Source: Bacillaceae bacterium S4-13-56 (GTDB lineage Bacteria; Bacillota; Bacilli; Bacillales; JAWJLM01). From it: a stretch of DNA of 64,000 nt. The stretch spans positions 1-64,000 of the forward strand of contig JAWJLM010000004.1 in assembly GCA_040191315.1 (NCBI GenBank). The letters are read 5' to 3'. Position numbers and translations under genes: made by a program. Below the pieces are notes generated by a model. It searched no databases. It was not told the origin of the DNA and saw only the letters and a list, made by a program, of their open reading frames with translations. This document shows positions 1-9,659 of this stretch, piece after piece (positions within the stretch are counted from its first letter, which is position 1; every line of letters begins with the position of its first letter).

Positions 1-298
1 GAGCAAGCGAACAGAGTTATGGTGTTCACGCAAAAGAATGATACACATAGCCCCCCAAATAAACAGAAAGATTTGTTCTTTATGAAGATGATTAACCTCA
101 AAACCAGTATAAAGTGTAACCCCCTCCCAAACATTCCCGTTTAATTTTATATGGATGTTACTTTATTGCATCCCTATTCTTGTAGTATAGTTATAATAGG
201 CAAAAAATTTCTATTTTTTGCTTAAACTTCAAGTGAAAGCTCCTTTAGTTACGTTCATATAAAGGGAAGGTCAAATATGTCAGGGGGAATTTAATTCT

Positions 299-1267
299 AT
301 GTCACAGAAAATTTTTTACTATCATCCCAAGGTACAAGGCTTAATGAAAAATATAAATCAAGTAATTATCGGAAAAGAGGATATTGCAACACTTAGTTTA
401 GTAGCGTTGCTAGCTAAGGGACATGTTTTGTTAGAGGATGTTCCTGGGGTCGGGAAGACCATGCTAGTTCGTACGCTTGCAAAATCACTAAGCTGTGATT
501 TTAAACGAATTCAGTTTACACCGGACCTGCTTCCATCAGATGTTACGGGTATTTCAATATATAATCCTCAAGAAGCCAAGTTTGAGTTTCGTCCAGGCCC
601 AATTTTAGGGAATATTGTGTTGGCAGATGAAATTAACCGAACTTCACCCAAAACTCAATCTTCCTTATTAGAAGGAATGGAAGAAGGAAGTGTAACAGTA
701 GATGGGAACACGCTTCCGCTTTCTCAGCCTTTCTTTGTAATGGCTACTCAAAACCCGATTGAATATGAGGGGACGTATCCCTTGCCAGAAGCGCAACTCG
801 ATCGATTTTTACTAAAGTTGAATATGGGTTATCCGTCTCCGTCAGAAGAATTAGAAATGTTGAAAAGAACAAGTGGAGAGCACCCTATTCATAGCATTGG
901 CCCTGTGATGGACAAGGAAGAACTCATCCAAATGCAAAAAGCTGTGTTAGATGTTTATATTGATACTCAGCTTCAGCGGTATATTATAGACATTGTCAAC
1001 AGATCAAGGGAGCACCGTTCTATTTATCTTGGTGTGAGTCCTCGTGGTTCTATCGCGCTTATGAAAGCGGCAAAGGCATTTGCTTTCATATCTGACCGTG
1101 ACTATGTCCTTCCGGATGATGTGAAATATTTGGCACCATATGTGTTATCTCATCGTATGATTTTAACTTCAGAAGCAAAATTTGATGGATTAACCACCGA
1201 AAGTGTAATCGAGGAGATTTTAGAAAGTACTTCCATTCCGGTTCATAAGGAATTCAATGCACGATGA
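299..1267 (+). CDS. yeaC: MoxR family AAA+ ATPase
   Basis: A 322-residue MoxR-type AAA+ ATPase, a chaperone-like cytoplasmic ATPase family that usually acts with a partner carrying a von Willebrand-like or DUF58 domain. The Walker A motif VPGVGKT lies at residues 48-54 and Walker B LADEINR at about 108-114; a sensor segment (ATQNP) and a C-terminal helical lid follow. The ATG is preceded by AGGGGGAA eight to nine bases upstream. Its last four bases overlap the next gene, so it heads a three-gene operon with the DUF58 and transglutaminase genes, the same order as yeaC-yeaD-yebA in B. subtilis. A TATAAT at 192-197 may be its -10 box, but no convincing -35 box was found. The substrate of the system is unknown. 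Confidence 0.93.
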   Translation: MSQKIFYYHPKVQGLMKNINQVIIGKEDIATLSLVALLAKGHVLLEDVPGVGKTMLVRTLAKSLSCDFKRIQFTPDLLPSDVTGISIYNPQEAKFEFRPGPILGNIVLADEINRTSPKTQSSLLEGMEEGSVTVDGNTLPLSQPFFVMATQNPIEYEGTYPLPEAQLDRFLLKLNMGYPSPSEELEMLKRTSGEHPIHSIGPVMDKEELIQMQKAVLDVYIDTQLQRYIIDIVNRSREHRSIYLGVSPRGSIALMKAAKAFAFISDRDYVLPDDVKYLAPYVLSHRMILTSEAKFDGLTTESVIEEILESTSIPVHKEFNAR

Positions 1268-2529
1268 GACATATCTTTCTACTCATTCGAAAGACTGTTT
1301 TTCTACTATTGCTAGTAGGAATACTTTTTTCCTACGCCATGTTTCAGGGAGGATTTGTCAGCTGGTTTTTGTTTTATAGTGTGACCCCTCTCGTTCTTTA
1401 TGTCCTTATTCTCCTCTTTTATCCATTTTCAAAATGGAAGGTTGAACGCAGTATATCGAATCACATATTAAGATCCGGTGACGCGTTAATTGCTGAAGTC
1501 AAGCTAACTAGGAAAATACCTTTTCCTTTGTTTTATTGCGTGGTTGAGGAAATGCTTCCTAAAAGCCTAGAAAAGAAAAACTTAGGCATTGAAATGTACA
1601 AGTACATGGGACAACCGAAAGCTGTTTATGAGCCACGTTCTATTAAACGCGTTCTTTTTCCTGGGTTCAAACGATCCTTCAGTTTTCGCTATGGTATCGA
1701 AGGGTTACCTAGAGGCGAGCACCATTTACAAGCTATACGAGTCAAAATGGGAGACATCTTTGGCTTTGTAAAAAAGGAACACTATTTTGAGGTGTATGAT
1801 GCAATTCTCGTTTATCCGAAATTTAGAAAACTATCGATGAATGAAAAAGCTCATAGTTTTGAAGAAGGGGTAGCTCCTTCTTACAATATCAATTTAAAAG
1901 ATACAACCGTTGTTTCAGGTGTCCGTGAATATGCACCGGGTGACCGAGTTTCTTGGATTGATTGGAAGACAACTGCTCGAAAAAATTCAGTCATGACCAA
2001 GGAGTTTGAAAAACAAAAGAGCTTCGATATGCTCTATATTTTGGATGCTACTAGTCATTCTGCTAATGACGAGATTGTTTTTGAAGGTGCTGTGGAATTG
2101 TCAGCTTCTCTTTTAGATGCTCTCCGTAAACAGACTTCGGAGCTTGCTTTTATGACTATAGGAAAGCAACGAACTTATTTTCCAATCCAAAGAGATGTTT
2201 CTAAACAGGACAAAATTAATCAACATTTAGCAAAACTGACCCCTAGTGGGAACGTTCCTTTTGGTCAGGCTATAATTGATGCCCAGCGTTCTTTACCGTC
2301 GGGTTTAATTACGTTGTTGGCAACTTCAAATCTCTCACGTGAAACCAAAGAAACCATTGGAAAATTACGTTTCAAGTCTAGTAAAATCGTGTTGTTTTAT
2401 ATTCAAGCAAAAGATCGAATTTCAGAAGAACAACATCAATTGTTGGCAGAACTTAGGTCATCGGGTGTGATTGTAAATCTCATGACTGAGGACAAGTTTT
2501 TAAAACAAACATTTGAGGTGAGTACATGA
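1264..2529 (+). CDS. yeaD: DUF58 domain membrane protein
   Basis: A 421-residue DUF58 protein. Two hydrophobic segments within the first 50 residues suggest N-terminal membrane anchoring, with the rest in the cytoplasm. The family signature appears around residues 219-240 as REYAPGDRVSWIDWKTTARK, followed by a von Willebrand-A-like fold. It overlaps the MoxR gene by four bases (ATGA) and the following transglutaminase gene in the same way, so the three are translationally coupled. MoxR-DUF58-transglutaminase trios are common in Firmicutes and are thought to act as a membrane-linked assembly or proteolysis module; no precise reaction can be assigned here. Confidence 0.92.
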   Translation: MRHIFLLIRKTVFLLLLVGILFSYAMFQGGFVSWFLFYSVTPLVLYVLILLFYPFSKWKVERSISNHILRSGDALIAEVKLTRKIPFPLFYCVVEEMLPKSLEKKNLGIEMYKYMGQPKAVYEPRSIKRVLFPGFKRSFSFRYGIEGLPRGEHHLQAIRVKMGDIFGFVKKEHYFEVYDAILVYPKFRKLSMNEKAHSFEEGVAPSYNINLKDTTVVSGVREYAPGDRVSWIDWKTTARKNSVMTKEFEKQKSFDMLYILDATSHSANDEIVFEGAVELSASLLDALRKQTSELAFMTIGKQRTYFPIQRDVSKQDKINQHLAKLTPSGNVPFGQAIIDAQRSLPSGLITLLATSNLSRETKETIGKLRFKSSKIVLFYIQAKDRISEEQHQLLAELRSSGVIVNLMTEDKFLKQTFEVST

Positions 2530-4745
2530 TGCGGCAGTCAGGAGATGGGCAGCAACAGTATTTAATCAATGCTGCCGTATTTTTTGGTGGGTTCCTTCTT
2601 TTTTGGGAATGGTTACGCCCGCTTGAACAAGTAACAGATACAGAAGATGCTACCATATTTATACTTTATGCTGCCTTTTGTTTTGTGCTTTCCTTTTTGC
2701 AGCTACCATGGTATGTCTCTTCTCCATTAAAGCTGTTAGGAATGGCTTATTTGATTGATGGTCTGTTCTTGGAACAAGCCTTTCTAAGTAAGGAATGGTT
2801 CCTAGCGGTTTATGCAGATCTAGTGGTAAATTTTGAATTTATTGTTGCTAGAGAATGGTGGGAAATGACCCCGTTCTTTAGAAGTTTACTATTTTTTATT
2901 TTGCTCTGGCTCATGAGTTATCTCTTATATTATTGGTTAGTCATCGCGAAGAAAACGCTGTTTTTTATCGTTATTACCATAATCTATATTACTATTCTTG
3001 ATACTTTTACAGTGTATGAGGGGATGACTGCCATCATCAGGACCTTTGCTGTTTCCTTTGTTATGCTAGGACTTACTAGTTTTACAAAGGAGATGGCTAA
3101 TGAAAAAATTCCGGTCCGAGGAGGAAAACGCACCACTTCTTGGGTGGTTCCCTTACTAGTTGTTGTAATAGCATCAAGCTTACTTGGATATTTAGGGCCT
3201 AAATTTGAACCGCAATGGCCGGACCCTGTACCGTTTATGGAAAGTGCAGCAGAAGGAATTGGGAATGGATCTGGACCAGGAATTCGTAAGGTGGGTTATG
3301 GAGAAAATGATTCGCGATTAGGGGGTTCTTTTGTTCAGGATGACTCTCCAGTTTTTCAGGTAGCCGCTAATGAGCGTTATTATTGGCGTGTAGAATCTAA
3401 GGATTTTTATACCGGAAAAGGATGGGAGAGAACGATTGAAAGAGACACTCAATTCCATGGGAATGGGGAACTCTCACTCGACTTCCATTCGCCAACCGTT
3501 TTATCTGAGGAATCATCGTTTGCGGTCGTTGGGTTTAATGGAGAAACAAGGCTTCCGGTACTGGTTTATCCTTATGGCATAAGCGCTGTTGACGCAGTCG
3601 GAGAAGCAGAATATAGAGTAGAGCCTGAAAGTGGCAGAATTGAAACGATCATAGAAGGGAACCGAGGATCTCTAGAAACTTATCAATTAGCTTTTAACGA
3701 ACCTTCCTTTTCAATCAATAAATTAGAGGAAGATAATGGTACTATATCGTCAGAAAATGTAGCTCCTTATCTCCAGTTGCCAGAGGGTCTTCCCCAGAGA
3801 GTAAAAGACTTAGCTGCAGAAATTACGGAACCACATGAAAAGAAATATGAAAAAGTGAAAGCAGTAGAACGATATTTTAGTAGTACGGGTTTTGAGTACG
3901 ATACAACAGGAATTCCTGTTCCTAGCGAAGACGAAGACTATGTAGATCAATTTTTGTTTGAATCACAAGTTGGATATTGTGATAACTTTTCCACCTCGAT
4001 GATTGTGCTGCTTCGTTCTATCGATATCCCTGCTCGGTGGGTTAAAGGATTCACAGGTGGTGATCTTTTAAACGAAAAAATTGAAAGAAATGGTGAAGAG
4101 TTAAATGTTTACCAAGTGACTAATTCCAATGCCCACTCTTGGGTAGAGGTGTGGTTTGAAGGGGTAGGTTGGGTTCCTTTTGAACCTACGAAAGGATTTA
4201 TTAATCGTGCTGAATTCTATCAGGAAGTAGACCCTAATGAGACACCTGAGAATGAAGGAACAGAAGAACCAGAAATCGATCCAAATTTAAATGATCCTTC
4301 TTTAAATCCGCGTAATCGTTTGGAAGATTCACTCTCTGAAGATGAAGCTAGTGGTGGAGGAGCAAACGGTAAATCTTTTTCATGGCTGTCTTGGATTCTA
4401 GGAATTCTCGTTGTTGCTGGACTTGTATTTGGATTATATAAATCTAGATTCAACTGGCTAAGTAGATGGTATCTCTTCAGGTACATGAAAAAATCAGATA
4501 ATGAAAGCTATCAAAAAGCCTATCATTTTCTAATTAAAGTGTTGGCTCATCGAGGGCTAAGAAGAAAAGAAGGTCAGACTCTTCGAGAGTTTGCGAAGGA
4601 GATTGATCGTGATTTTCAAACTCAACATATGAGTCGTCTCACCTACCAGTATGAAAAGATTTTATATCGTCCTCAAAAAGAGGAAGGTCAATGGGATCAA
4701 GAGAAAGAAATATGGGCTGATCTTTTAAAAAGAAGTCTATCTTGA
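2526..4745 (+). CDS. yebA: Transglutaminase-like membrane protein
   Basis: A 739-residue membrane protein with several transmembrane helices in the first 210 residues, an extracytoplasmic transglutaminase-like core, a single helix near residue 625-645 (WILGILVVAGLVFGLY) and a cytoplasmic DUF4129-like tail. The core contains the likely catalytic Cys485 in GYCDNFSTSM and His537 in NAHSWVEVW; the third triad position reads FEPT, with Glu where many family members have Asp. It is the last gene of the yeaCD-yebA operon, and its stop codon lies inside the -35 box of the guaA promoter. Whether the enzyme acts as protease or cross-linker cannot be told from the sequence. Confidence 0.9.
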   Translation: MMRQSGDGQQQYLINAAVFFGGFLLFWEWLRPLEQVTDTEDATIFILYAAFCFVLSFLQLPWYVSSPLKLLGMAYLIDGLFLEQAFLSKEWFLAVYADLVVNFEFIVAREWWEMTPFFRSLLFFILLWLMSYLLYYWLVIAKKTLFFIVITIIYITILDTFTVYEGMTAIIRTFAVSFVMLGLTSFTKEMANEKIPVRGGKRTTSWVVPLLVVVIASSLLGYLGPKFEPQWPDPVPFMESAAEGIGNGSGPGIRKVGYGENDSRLGGSFVQDDSPVFQVAANERYYWRVESKDFYTGKGWERTIERDTQFHGNGELSLDFHSPTVLSEESSFAVVGFNGETRLPVLVYPYGISAVDAVGEAEYRVEPESGRIETIIEGNRGSLETYQLAFNEPSFSINKLEEDNGTISSENVAPYLQLPEGLPQRVKDLAAEITEPHEKKYEKVKAVERYFSSTGFEYDTTGIPVPSEDEDYVDQFLFESQVGYCDNFSTSMIVLLRSIDIPARWVKGFTGGDLLNEKIERNGEELNVYQVTNSNAHSWVEVWFEGVGWVPFEPTKGFINRAEFYQEVDPNETPENEGTEEPEIDPNLNDPSLNPRNRLEDSLSEDEASGGGANGKSFSWLSWILGILVVAGLVFGLYKSRFNWLSRWYLFRYMKKSDNESYQKAYHFLIKVLAHRGLRRKEGQTLREFAKEIDRDFQTQHMSRLTYQYEKILYRPQKEEGQWDQEKEIWADLLKRSLS

Positions 4746-4771
4746 CCGAGTGTGTCGAATCTTGTTAAAAT
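4742..4771 (+). promoter_or_regulatory. Sigma-A promoter of guaA
   Basis: TTGACC at 4742-4747 and TAAAAT at 4766-4771 are 18 bases apart, with a TG two bases before the -10 box (extended -10). The aptamer begins 18 bases downstream. No PurR box is visible here, unlike at pbuG and purE. Confidence 0.7.
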
Positions 4772-4788
4772 AGGTTATTCCAAAAGTA

Positions 4789-4859
4789 CCTTCATATATC
4801 CTCGAAAATAGGGTTCGAGAGTCTCTACCATGACACCGTAAACGTCGTGACTATGAAGG
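4789..4859 (+). promoter_or_regulatory. Purine riboswitch (guanine type) of guaA
   Basis: The aptamer has the purine-riboswitch core: P1 CCTTCATA (4789-4796) pairs with TATGAAGG (4852-4859), and the joining and loop elements include GTCTCTACC and ACCGTAAA. The base just before the 3' P1 strand, which selects the ligand, is C4851, so guanine or hypoxanthine is expected. A terminator follows at 4910, consistent with ligand-induced premature termination of guaA transcription. Confidence 0.92.
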
Positions 4860-4909
4860 CAGTTGTTTCCTAATATGTTAACTTTGTGCACTCAGGTGCG
4901 ATGTAACGG

Positions 4910-4955
4910 GACATCTGTCTTCTATTTTTCTTAGAGGATAGGTGTCTTTTCTTTT
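4910..4955 (+). terminator. guaA leader terminator (riboswitch expression platform)
   Basis: A 14-bp stem with a few G-T pairs (4910-4923 with 4933-4946) is followed by TTTTCTTTT. It lies between the aptamer and the guaA ribosome-binding site. Confidence 0.85.
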
Positions 4956-4994
4956 GCTTTAAATAAAGTCTATAAAAATAAAGGGGTGCCATCC

Positions 4995-6536
4995 ATGTTG
5001 GAAGAAAACCAAGAAATGATCCTAGTACTAGATTTTGGTGGCCAATACAATCAATTAATTACACGCCGTATTCGTGAGCTTGGGGTATATAGTGAGCTAC
5101 ACTCCCATAAGTTGACGGCAGAAGAGATTAAGAGAATGAATCCTAAAGGGATCATTTTTTCTGGTGGCCCAAACAGTGTGTATGATCCAAATAGTTTCTC
5201 CTGTGATGAGGATATATTTGAGATTGGAATACCGGTTCTTGGGATTTGTTATGGAATGCAGCTCATGACTCACCATTTTGGTGGAGCAGTTGAACGTGCA
5301 AATCAGCGAGAATACGGAAAATCAACGATTCAAATCCAAACTGAATCTGCCATTTTTGCAGACCTTCCAAATGAACAAACCGTTTGGATGAGTCACAGCG
5401 ATAAGGTTATTGCTCCACCAGAAGGCTTTACTGTGGATGCAACGAATCCATCTTGTCCTGTTGCCGCTATAAGTGACCCAAACCGCAGAATGTATGGGGT
5501 CCAATTCCATCCGGAGGTCCGTCATACCGAACATGGAAACGAGATGCTGGAGCGCTTTGTGTATACGGTTTGCCAATGTGAAGGAAATTGGAATATGGAA
5601 AATTTCATTGATCTCGAAGTGGAAAAAATCCGCGCTGAGGTTGGAGATCAAAAGGTATTGTGTGCACTTAGTGGTGGTGTTGATTCTTCTGTTGTTGCTG
5701 CGCTCCTTCACAAAGCTATCGGAGATCAATTGACCTGTATTTTTGTGGATCATGGATTGCTTCGAAAAAATGAAGCGGATGCTGTTATGGATACCTTTAA
5801 AGGGGACTTCCATATGAATGTAATTAAAATTGATGCCAAGGATCGTTTCTTAGGAAAATTAGAAGGGGTTTCTGACCCTGAGAAAAAACGGAAAATCATT
5901 GGTAACGAATTTATTTACGTATTTGATGATGAAGCATCAAAACTTAAAGATATTAACTATTTAGCTCAAGGAACTCTTTATACAGACATCATTGAAAGTG
6001 GAACAGATACCGCGCAAACGATTAAATCTCACCATAATGTTGGGGGACTTCCAGAAGACATGCAATTTAAGTTAATTGAACCTTTAAACACCTTGTTTAA
6101 AGACGAGGTACGTGCGCTTGGTACTGAACTTGGAGTGCCAGATGAAATTGTTTGGCGCCAGCCATTCCCAGGACCAGGGCTAGCGATACGAGTTCTTGGA
6201 GAAGTAACGGAAGAAAAACTAGAGATTGTAAGAGAGTCCGATGCGATTCTTCGCGATGAGATTAGTAAAGCAGGGTTAGATAGGGACATTTGGCAATACT
6301 TCACGGTACTTCCTGATATTCGAAGTGTTGGGGTAATGGGAGATTCTAGAACTTATGATCATACTGTGGGTATTCGTGCTGTCACATCCATTGATGGAAT
6401 GACTTCTGATTGGGCACGTATTCCATTTGATGTTCTGGAAAAAATATCTACACGAATTGTGAATGAAGTCGATCACGTCAATCGAATTGTGTATGATATC
6501 ACTAGTAAGCCGCCTGCAACTATTGAGTGGGAATAA
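4995..6536 (+). CDS. guaA: GMP synthase (glutamine-hydrolysing)
   Basis: Makes GMP from XMP, ATP and glutamine in the cytoplasm. A class I glutamine amidotransferase domain comes first (GICYGMQ with the nucleophilic Cys, then GVQFHPEV with the catalytic His), followed by the ATP-pyrophosphatase domain (SGGVDSS) and the GMP-synthase C-terminal dimerisation domain ending KPPATIEWE. With the ATG at 4995, eight bases after AAGGGG, the protein has 513 residues, the length of the B. subtilis enzyme; a GTG at 4986 overlaps the ribosome-binding site and was rejected. It is a single-gene transcription unit controlled by its own guanine riboswitch. Confidence 0.97.
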   Translation: MLEENQEMILVLDFGGQYNQLITRRIRELGVYSELHSHKLTAEEIKRMNPKGIIFSGGPNSVYDPNSFSCDEDIFEIGIPVLGICYGMQLMTHHFGGAVERANQREYGKSTIQIQTESAIFADLPNEQTVWMSHSDKVIAPPEGFTVDATNPSCPVAAISDPNRRMYGVQFHPEVRHTEHGNEMLERFVYTVCQCEGNWNMENFIDLEVEKIRAEVGDQKVLCALSGGVDSSVVAALLHKAIGDQLTCIFVDHGLLRKNEADAVMDTFKGDFHMNVIKIDAKDRFLGKLEGVSDPEKKRKIIGNEFIYVFDDEASKLKDINYLAQGTLYTDIIESGTDTAQTIKSHHNVGGLPEDMQFKLIEPLNTLFKDEVRALGTELGVPDEIVWRQPFPGPGLAIRVLGEVTEEKLEIVRESDAILRDEISKAGLDRDIWQYFTVLPDIRSVGVMGDSRTYDHTVGIRAVTSIDGMTSDWARIPFDVLEKISTRIVNEVDHVNRIVYDITSKPPATIEWE

Positions 6537-6586
6537 AGGGTATTTCATTAGTTCTAAACTTATTATAGATAGGAAGAACACACGGT

Positions 6587-6631
6587 AAACACGAACATTT
6601 TTAATTTTTTAAAATTAATTATTCGTTTTTT
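6587..6631 (+). promoter_or_regulatory. Paired PurR boxes upstream of pbuG
   Basis: AAACACGAACATT (6587-6599) and, in the opposite orientation, ATTCGTTTTTT (6621-6631) match the Bacillus PurBox pattern of two inverted CCGAAC-type sites. They lie just upstream of the -35 box, as expected for repression by PurR. Confidence 0.75.
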
Positions 6632-6632
6632 G

Positions 6633-6661
6633 TTGACTGTAATCTATGAAATTAGTATTAT
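6633..6661 (+). promoter_or_regulatory. Sigma-A promoter of pbuG
   Basis: TTGACT (6633-6638) and TATTAT (6656-6661) are separated by 17 bases, directly downstream of the PurR boxes and upstream of the aptamer. Confidence 0.75.
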
Positions 6662-6690
6662 AGTAAAGAAATCATATCAATTTAATAAAA

Positions 6691-6770
6691 AACACTGTCG
6701 TATAATCTTGGGGATATGGCCCAAAAGTCTCTACCGGACTACCGTAAATAGTCTGACTACGTGGTGATTG
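6691..6770 (+). promoter_or_regulatory. Purine riboswitch (guanine type) of pbuG
   Basis: Core elements TATAATCTTGGGGATATGG, GTCTCTACCGG and ACCGTAAA are all present. The P1 strands CGTA (6699-6702) and TACG (6758-6761) pair and continue through CAC/GTG with a small internal mismatch. The ligand-selecting base is C6757, so guanine or hypoxanthine is expected. Confidence 0.93.
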
Positions 6771-6810
6771 ATAGGAAGTCTATTTTTCTATTATTTCTCC
6801 TTTCATGTAG

Positions 6811-6845
6811 AGCATACTTGGCCATGGGTTAAGTATGCTTTTTCT
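6811..6845 (+). terminator. pbuG leader terminator
   Basis: AGCATACTT (6811-6819) pairs perfectly with AAGTATGCT (6831-6839) and is followed by a T-rich run. It is the likely riboswitch-controlled attenuator, ending 50 bases before the pbuG start. Confidence 0.88.
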
Positions 6846-6894
6846 ATTCGTAGCAATGACAGTGATACAAAATCCTAAGGAGGAAAAAATCATT

Positions 6895-8229
6895 ATGAAG
6901 CAATTTTTTGAGTTTGAAAAGCTAGGAACGAACTATCGCACGGAATTTGTAGCCGGTCTTACTACTTTCTTATCTATGGCTTACATTCTTTTTGTTAACC
7001 CAGCTACACTAGCAATGCTCGATATCGAAACTTTACCTGAAGGCATGACTCGAATGGATCCAAATGCTATCTTTGGTGCAACGGCAATTGCGGCTGCTGT
7101 TGGTTCCTTAGTTATGGGATTAATTGCGAAATATCCTATCGCGTTAGCTCCTGGTATGGGATTGAATGCTTTCTTCGCTTATTCCGTTGTTCTTGGAATG
7201 GGTATTCCTTGGGAAACGGCTTTAGCTGGTGTGCTTGCTTCCGGACTTATTTTTGTGGTTTTAACTTTAACTGGAATTCGCGAAACGATAATTAATGCGA
7301 TTCCTTCCAACCTAAAATATGCCGTTGGTGCAGGTATTGGTTTGTTTATTGCTTTTATCGGTTTGAAGAACGCTGGAATTATTACTGCTAATCCCGCTAC
7401 CTTAGTATCGCTTGGTGATTTGACTCAAGGAACTACTTTGCTTGCTATTTTCGGAATTGTAATTACAGTTGTTCTAATGACTTTAGGGATTAAAGGTGGA
7501 ATTTTTTACGGATTACTTTTAACATCTATTGCAGGAATGGTTGTCGGTTTGATCCATCCTCCAACAGGAATCAATGATGTGGTAGGAGCTGTTCCAGATA
7601 TTTCTCCAACCTTTGGTCAAGCGATTCTGCACTTTGGTGATATTTTTACTTTAGAAATGCTAGTTGTTATTTTAACTTTCTTGTTCGTTGATTTTTTTGA
7701 TACTGCTGGAACACTTGTAGCAGTTGCTTCTCAAGCTGGATTTATGAAGGATAACAAACTTCCTCGCGCTGGAAAAGCACTTTTTGCTGACTCAGCTGCA
7801 ACTGTAGTGGGTGCCATTGTTGGTACTTCTACAACTACTTCTTACATTGAATCTTCAGCAGGGGTTGCTGCGGGAGGACGCTCAGGATTTTCATCTGTAG
7901 TTACAGCAGGATTTTTCTTGCTAGCATTGTTCTTCTCCCCGCTTTTGGGCGTCGTTACGTCAGAAGTAACTGCACCAGCTCTTGTCATTGTTGGAGTTCT
8001 CATGGTGTCCTCTTTGAAGAATATTGAGTGGGATCAATTTGAAGTGGCAGTCCCTGCTTTCTTGACTGTTATTGCAATGCCACTTACTTATAGTATTGCA
8101 ACAGGAATTGCAATTGGTTTTATTTTCTACCCAATTACGATGATTCTAAAAGGACGTTCGAAAGAAATTCATCCAATCATGTACGGACTATTTGTAATCT
8201 TTGTCTTATACTTTATTTTCTTATCCTAG
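6895..8229 (+). CDS. pbuG: Hypoxanthine/guanine permease
   Basis: A 444-residue purine permease of the NCS2/AzgA family that imports hypoxanthine and guanine across the cytoplasmic membrane. Around 12-13 hydrophobic segments are visible, with conserved blocks PGMGLNAFFAYSVV, FVDFFDTAGTLV and GTSTTTSYIESSAG. The start chosen is the ATG at 6895, ten bases after AAGGAGGAA; a longer reading from 6835 would begin inside the leader terminator. Control by PurR boxes and a guanine riboswitch agrees with salvage import being shut off when guanine is plentiful. A terminator follows. Confidence 0.95.
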   Translation: MKQFFEFEKLGTNYRTEFVAGLTTFLSMAYILFVNPATLAMLDIETLPEGMTRMDPNAIFGATAIAAAVGSLVMGLIAKYPIALAPGMGLNAFFAYSVVLGMGIPWETALAGVLASGLIFVVLTLTGIRETIINAIPSNLKYAVGAGIGLFIAFIGLKNAGIITANPATLVSLGDLTQGTTLLAIFGIVITVVLMTLGIKGGIFYGLLLTSIAGMVVGLIHPPTGINDVVGAVPDISPTFGQAILHFGDIFTLEMLVVILTFLFVDFFDTAGTLVAVASQAGFMKDNKLPRAGKALFADSAATVVGAIVGTSTTTSYIESSAGVAAGGRSGFSSVVTAGFFLLALFFSPLLGVVTSEVTAPALVIVGVLMVSSLKNIEWDQFEVAVPAFLTVIAMPLTYSIATGIAIGFIFYPITMILKGRSKEIHPIMYGLFVIFVLYFIFLS

Positions 8230-8240
8230 TTCTAAATAAT

Positions 8241-8284
8241 AAGAGCCGGATCCAATTGATGTATTGGGTCCGGCTTTTTTTCAA
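8241..8284 (+). terminator. pbuG terminator
   Basis: AAGAGCCGGA and TCCGGCTTTTTTT form a strong GC-rich stem extended by CAAT/ATTG, followed by seven or more T residues. Confidence 0.93.
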
Positions 8285-8288
8285 CAGA

Positions 8289-8606
8289 TAAGAAAGTATA
8301 AAATTTGTCTAGCTCCAGCGCCCTATCGACTAGAGTCGGTTCCCTCCTCTCCATCGATAAGTCAACATCGATTCACTTCGTGAACCGTGTTTCCTTTATC
8401 TCGCTCGATGAGGTCCACCGCCTTACGTCGATGATCGAGGGCGCTTGCGCTTTTCTTAAGATAAAGTATAAAATTTGTTTAGCTCCAACGAAAAAGCTTC
8501 ATCGAGTAATCTTCGAAGTTTCTGCCCCGAGTAAGGAAAGCTACATAGAGCTACTTCGCAGAAACAAGTGCTTTTCTTGTTTCGAGGGGCGCTTGCGCTT
8601 TTCTTA
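8289..8606. repeat. Interspersed repeat family A, two adjacent units
   Basis: Two copies of an element that begins near TAAGAAAGTATAAAATTTG and TCTAGCTCCAGCG and ends GGCGCTTGCGCTTTTCTTA (units 8289-8458 and 8459-8606). The ends are complementary: AGCGCC with GGCGCT, and TAAGAAA with TTTCTTA. The same element recurs at 10489, 12307, 28917, 34911 and 62079 in this window. It encodes no convincing protein; the ORF at 8305-8607 lies wholly within the repeat. Confidence 0.85.
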
Positions 8607-8671
8607 GTGTGCCCCTGTGGGAAGAAGGATTTTAAAGTTTATGTCCTCCTAAAACACGTATTAATTAATTA

Positions 8672-9463
8672 CTACAATAGACTTTTCCTTCTTAAATCCT
8701 CAATAGCTTCATGAACATGATCGACAACATAATTGGCTACTTGCTTAACCTCGGGATCTGCAGTTGAAATAGCATAACTGTGCTTAGTCAATCTAAGCAT
8801 CTCTATATCATTATGTGAATCCCCAATACAAGCAAGTTCATCAGGGTGAATGCTGTTTGTTTGAAGAATCGGCAATATTGCATTGGCTTTGTTAATATTT
8901 TTAGGCATAATATCAAAGCAAGTAGGGTATGAGATATAACAATCCATTTGTTGATCAAACGTTTGATTAATTTTCTGAATCATCGGTGGTAAATCTTTTT
9001 TTTCTCCAAAAACTGAAATTTTAGAGGGATTGATATTACTCCCAAAAAGTTCTGCCATATTAGGTGTCACTTGGATGGAATGGAATAGCTGTTTTTCAAT
9101 GAGGTCCACCATTTCATTTCTTTCTAACACGTGGGTCTCTCTATCTGTGGACACGGTAACAACGACATGATCTTGATTTACAGCTTCTAATAGGGTGCGT
9201 GAAATTTCTGCTTCGAATGTTCGCTCAGAAATTTTTTTGTGAGCAAGGTCGTAAACATAAGCACCGTTTTGACTAATTCGATGACCTGCTCGTGCTATTC
9301 GTTTTAAGATTTCTTGGATTTCATGATCCATTCTACCAGTAGCAATTCCAAATTGTATCCCTTGATCAATTATTTCTTGAATTGCAGAAATATCTTCATT
9401 TGATATATAATGGTTGTTGCCCAGTAAAGTGCCATCTAAATCAGTAACAAATAGTTTGATCAT
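8672..9463 (-). CDS. Cof-type HAD-IIB phosphatase
   Basis: A 263-residue haloacid-dehalogenase-type hydrolase of the Cof/IIB group, generally phosphatases acting on sugar phosphates or cofactors such as FMN. Motif I is DLDGT at residues 8-12 (nucleophile Asp8), motif II lies in GIATGR and motif IV is GDSHNDIEM, with the C2-type cap between them. A GAAAGGAGATT ribosome-binding site precedes the ATG. It stands alone on the minus strand between two plus-strand genes and has no counterpart at this place in B. subtilis. The substrate cannot be predicted. Confidence 0.92.
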   Translation of the reverse strand: MIKLFVTDLDGTLLGNNHYISNEDISAIQEIIDQGIQFGIATGRMDHEIQEILKRIARAGHRISQNGAYVYDLAHKKISERTFEAEISRTLLEAVNQDHVVVTVSTDRETHVLERNEMVDLIEKQLFHSIQVTPNMAELFGSNINPSKISVFGEKKDLPPMIQKINQTFDQQMDCYISYPTCFDIMPKNINKANAILPILQTNSIHPDELACIGDSHNDIEMLRLTKHSYAISTADPEVKQVANYVVDHVHEAIEDLRRKSLL

Positions 9464-9659
9464 GTTGAATCTCCTTTCGATTTGTAACTACAATGTTTTA
9501 AAAGTATAATGTTTTATTTCTAGTGTAACGCTCGAAATGGGATTCAACCAAGAAATATATTTGCGAAATATGGTTAATATAATCTGTTTCGTAAAATATT
9601 AAAGATAGTTGTTTTGGAAATGACCTGATGAATAAACTTATATTTAGGAGTGAATTGAT

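Noticed and set aside
8305-8607. 100-codon ORF
   Set aside because: Lies completely in two family A repeat units; no ribosome-binding site and no conserved protein pattern.
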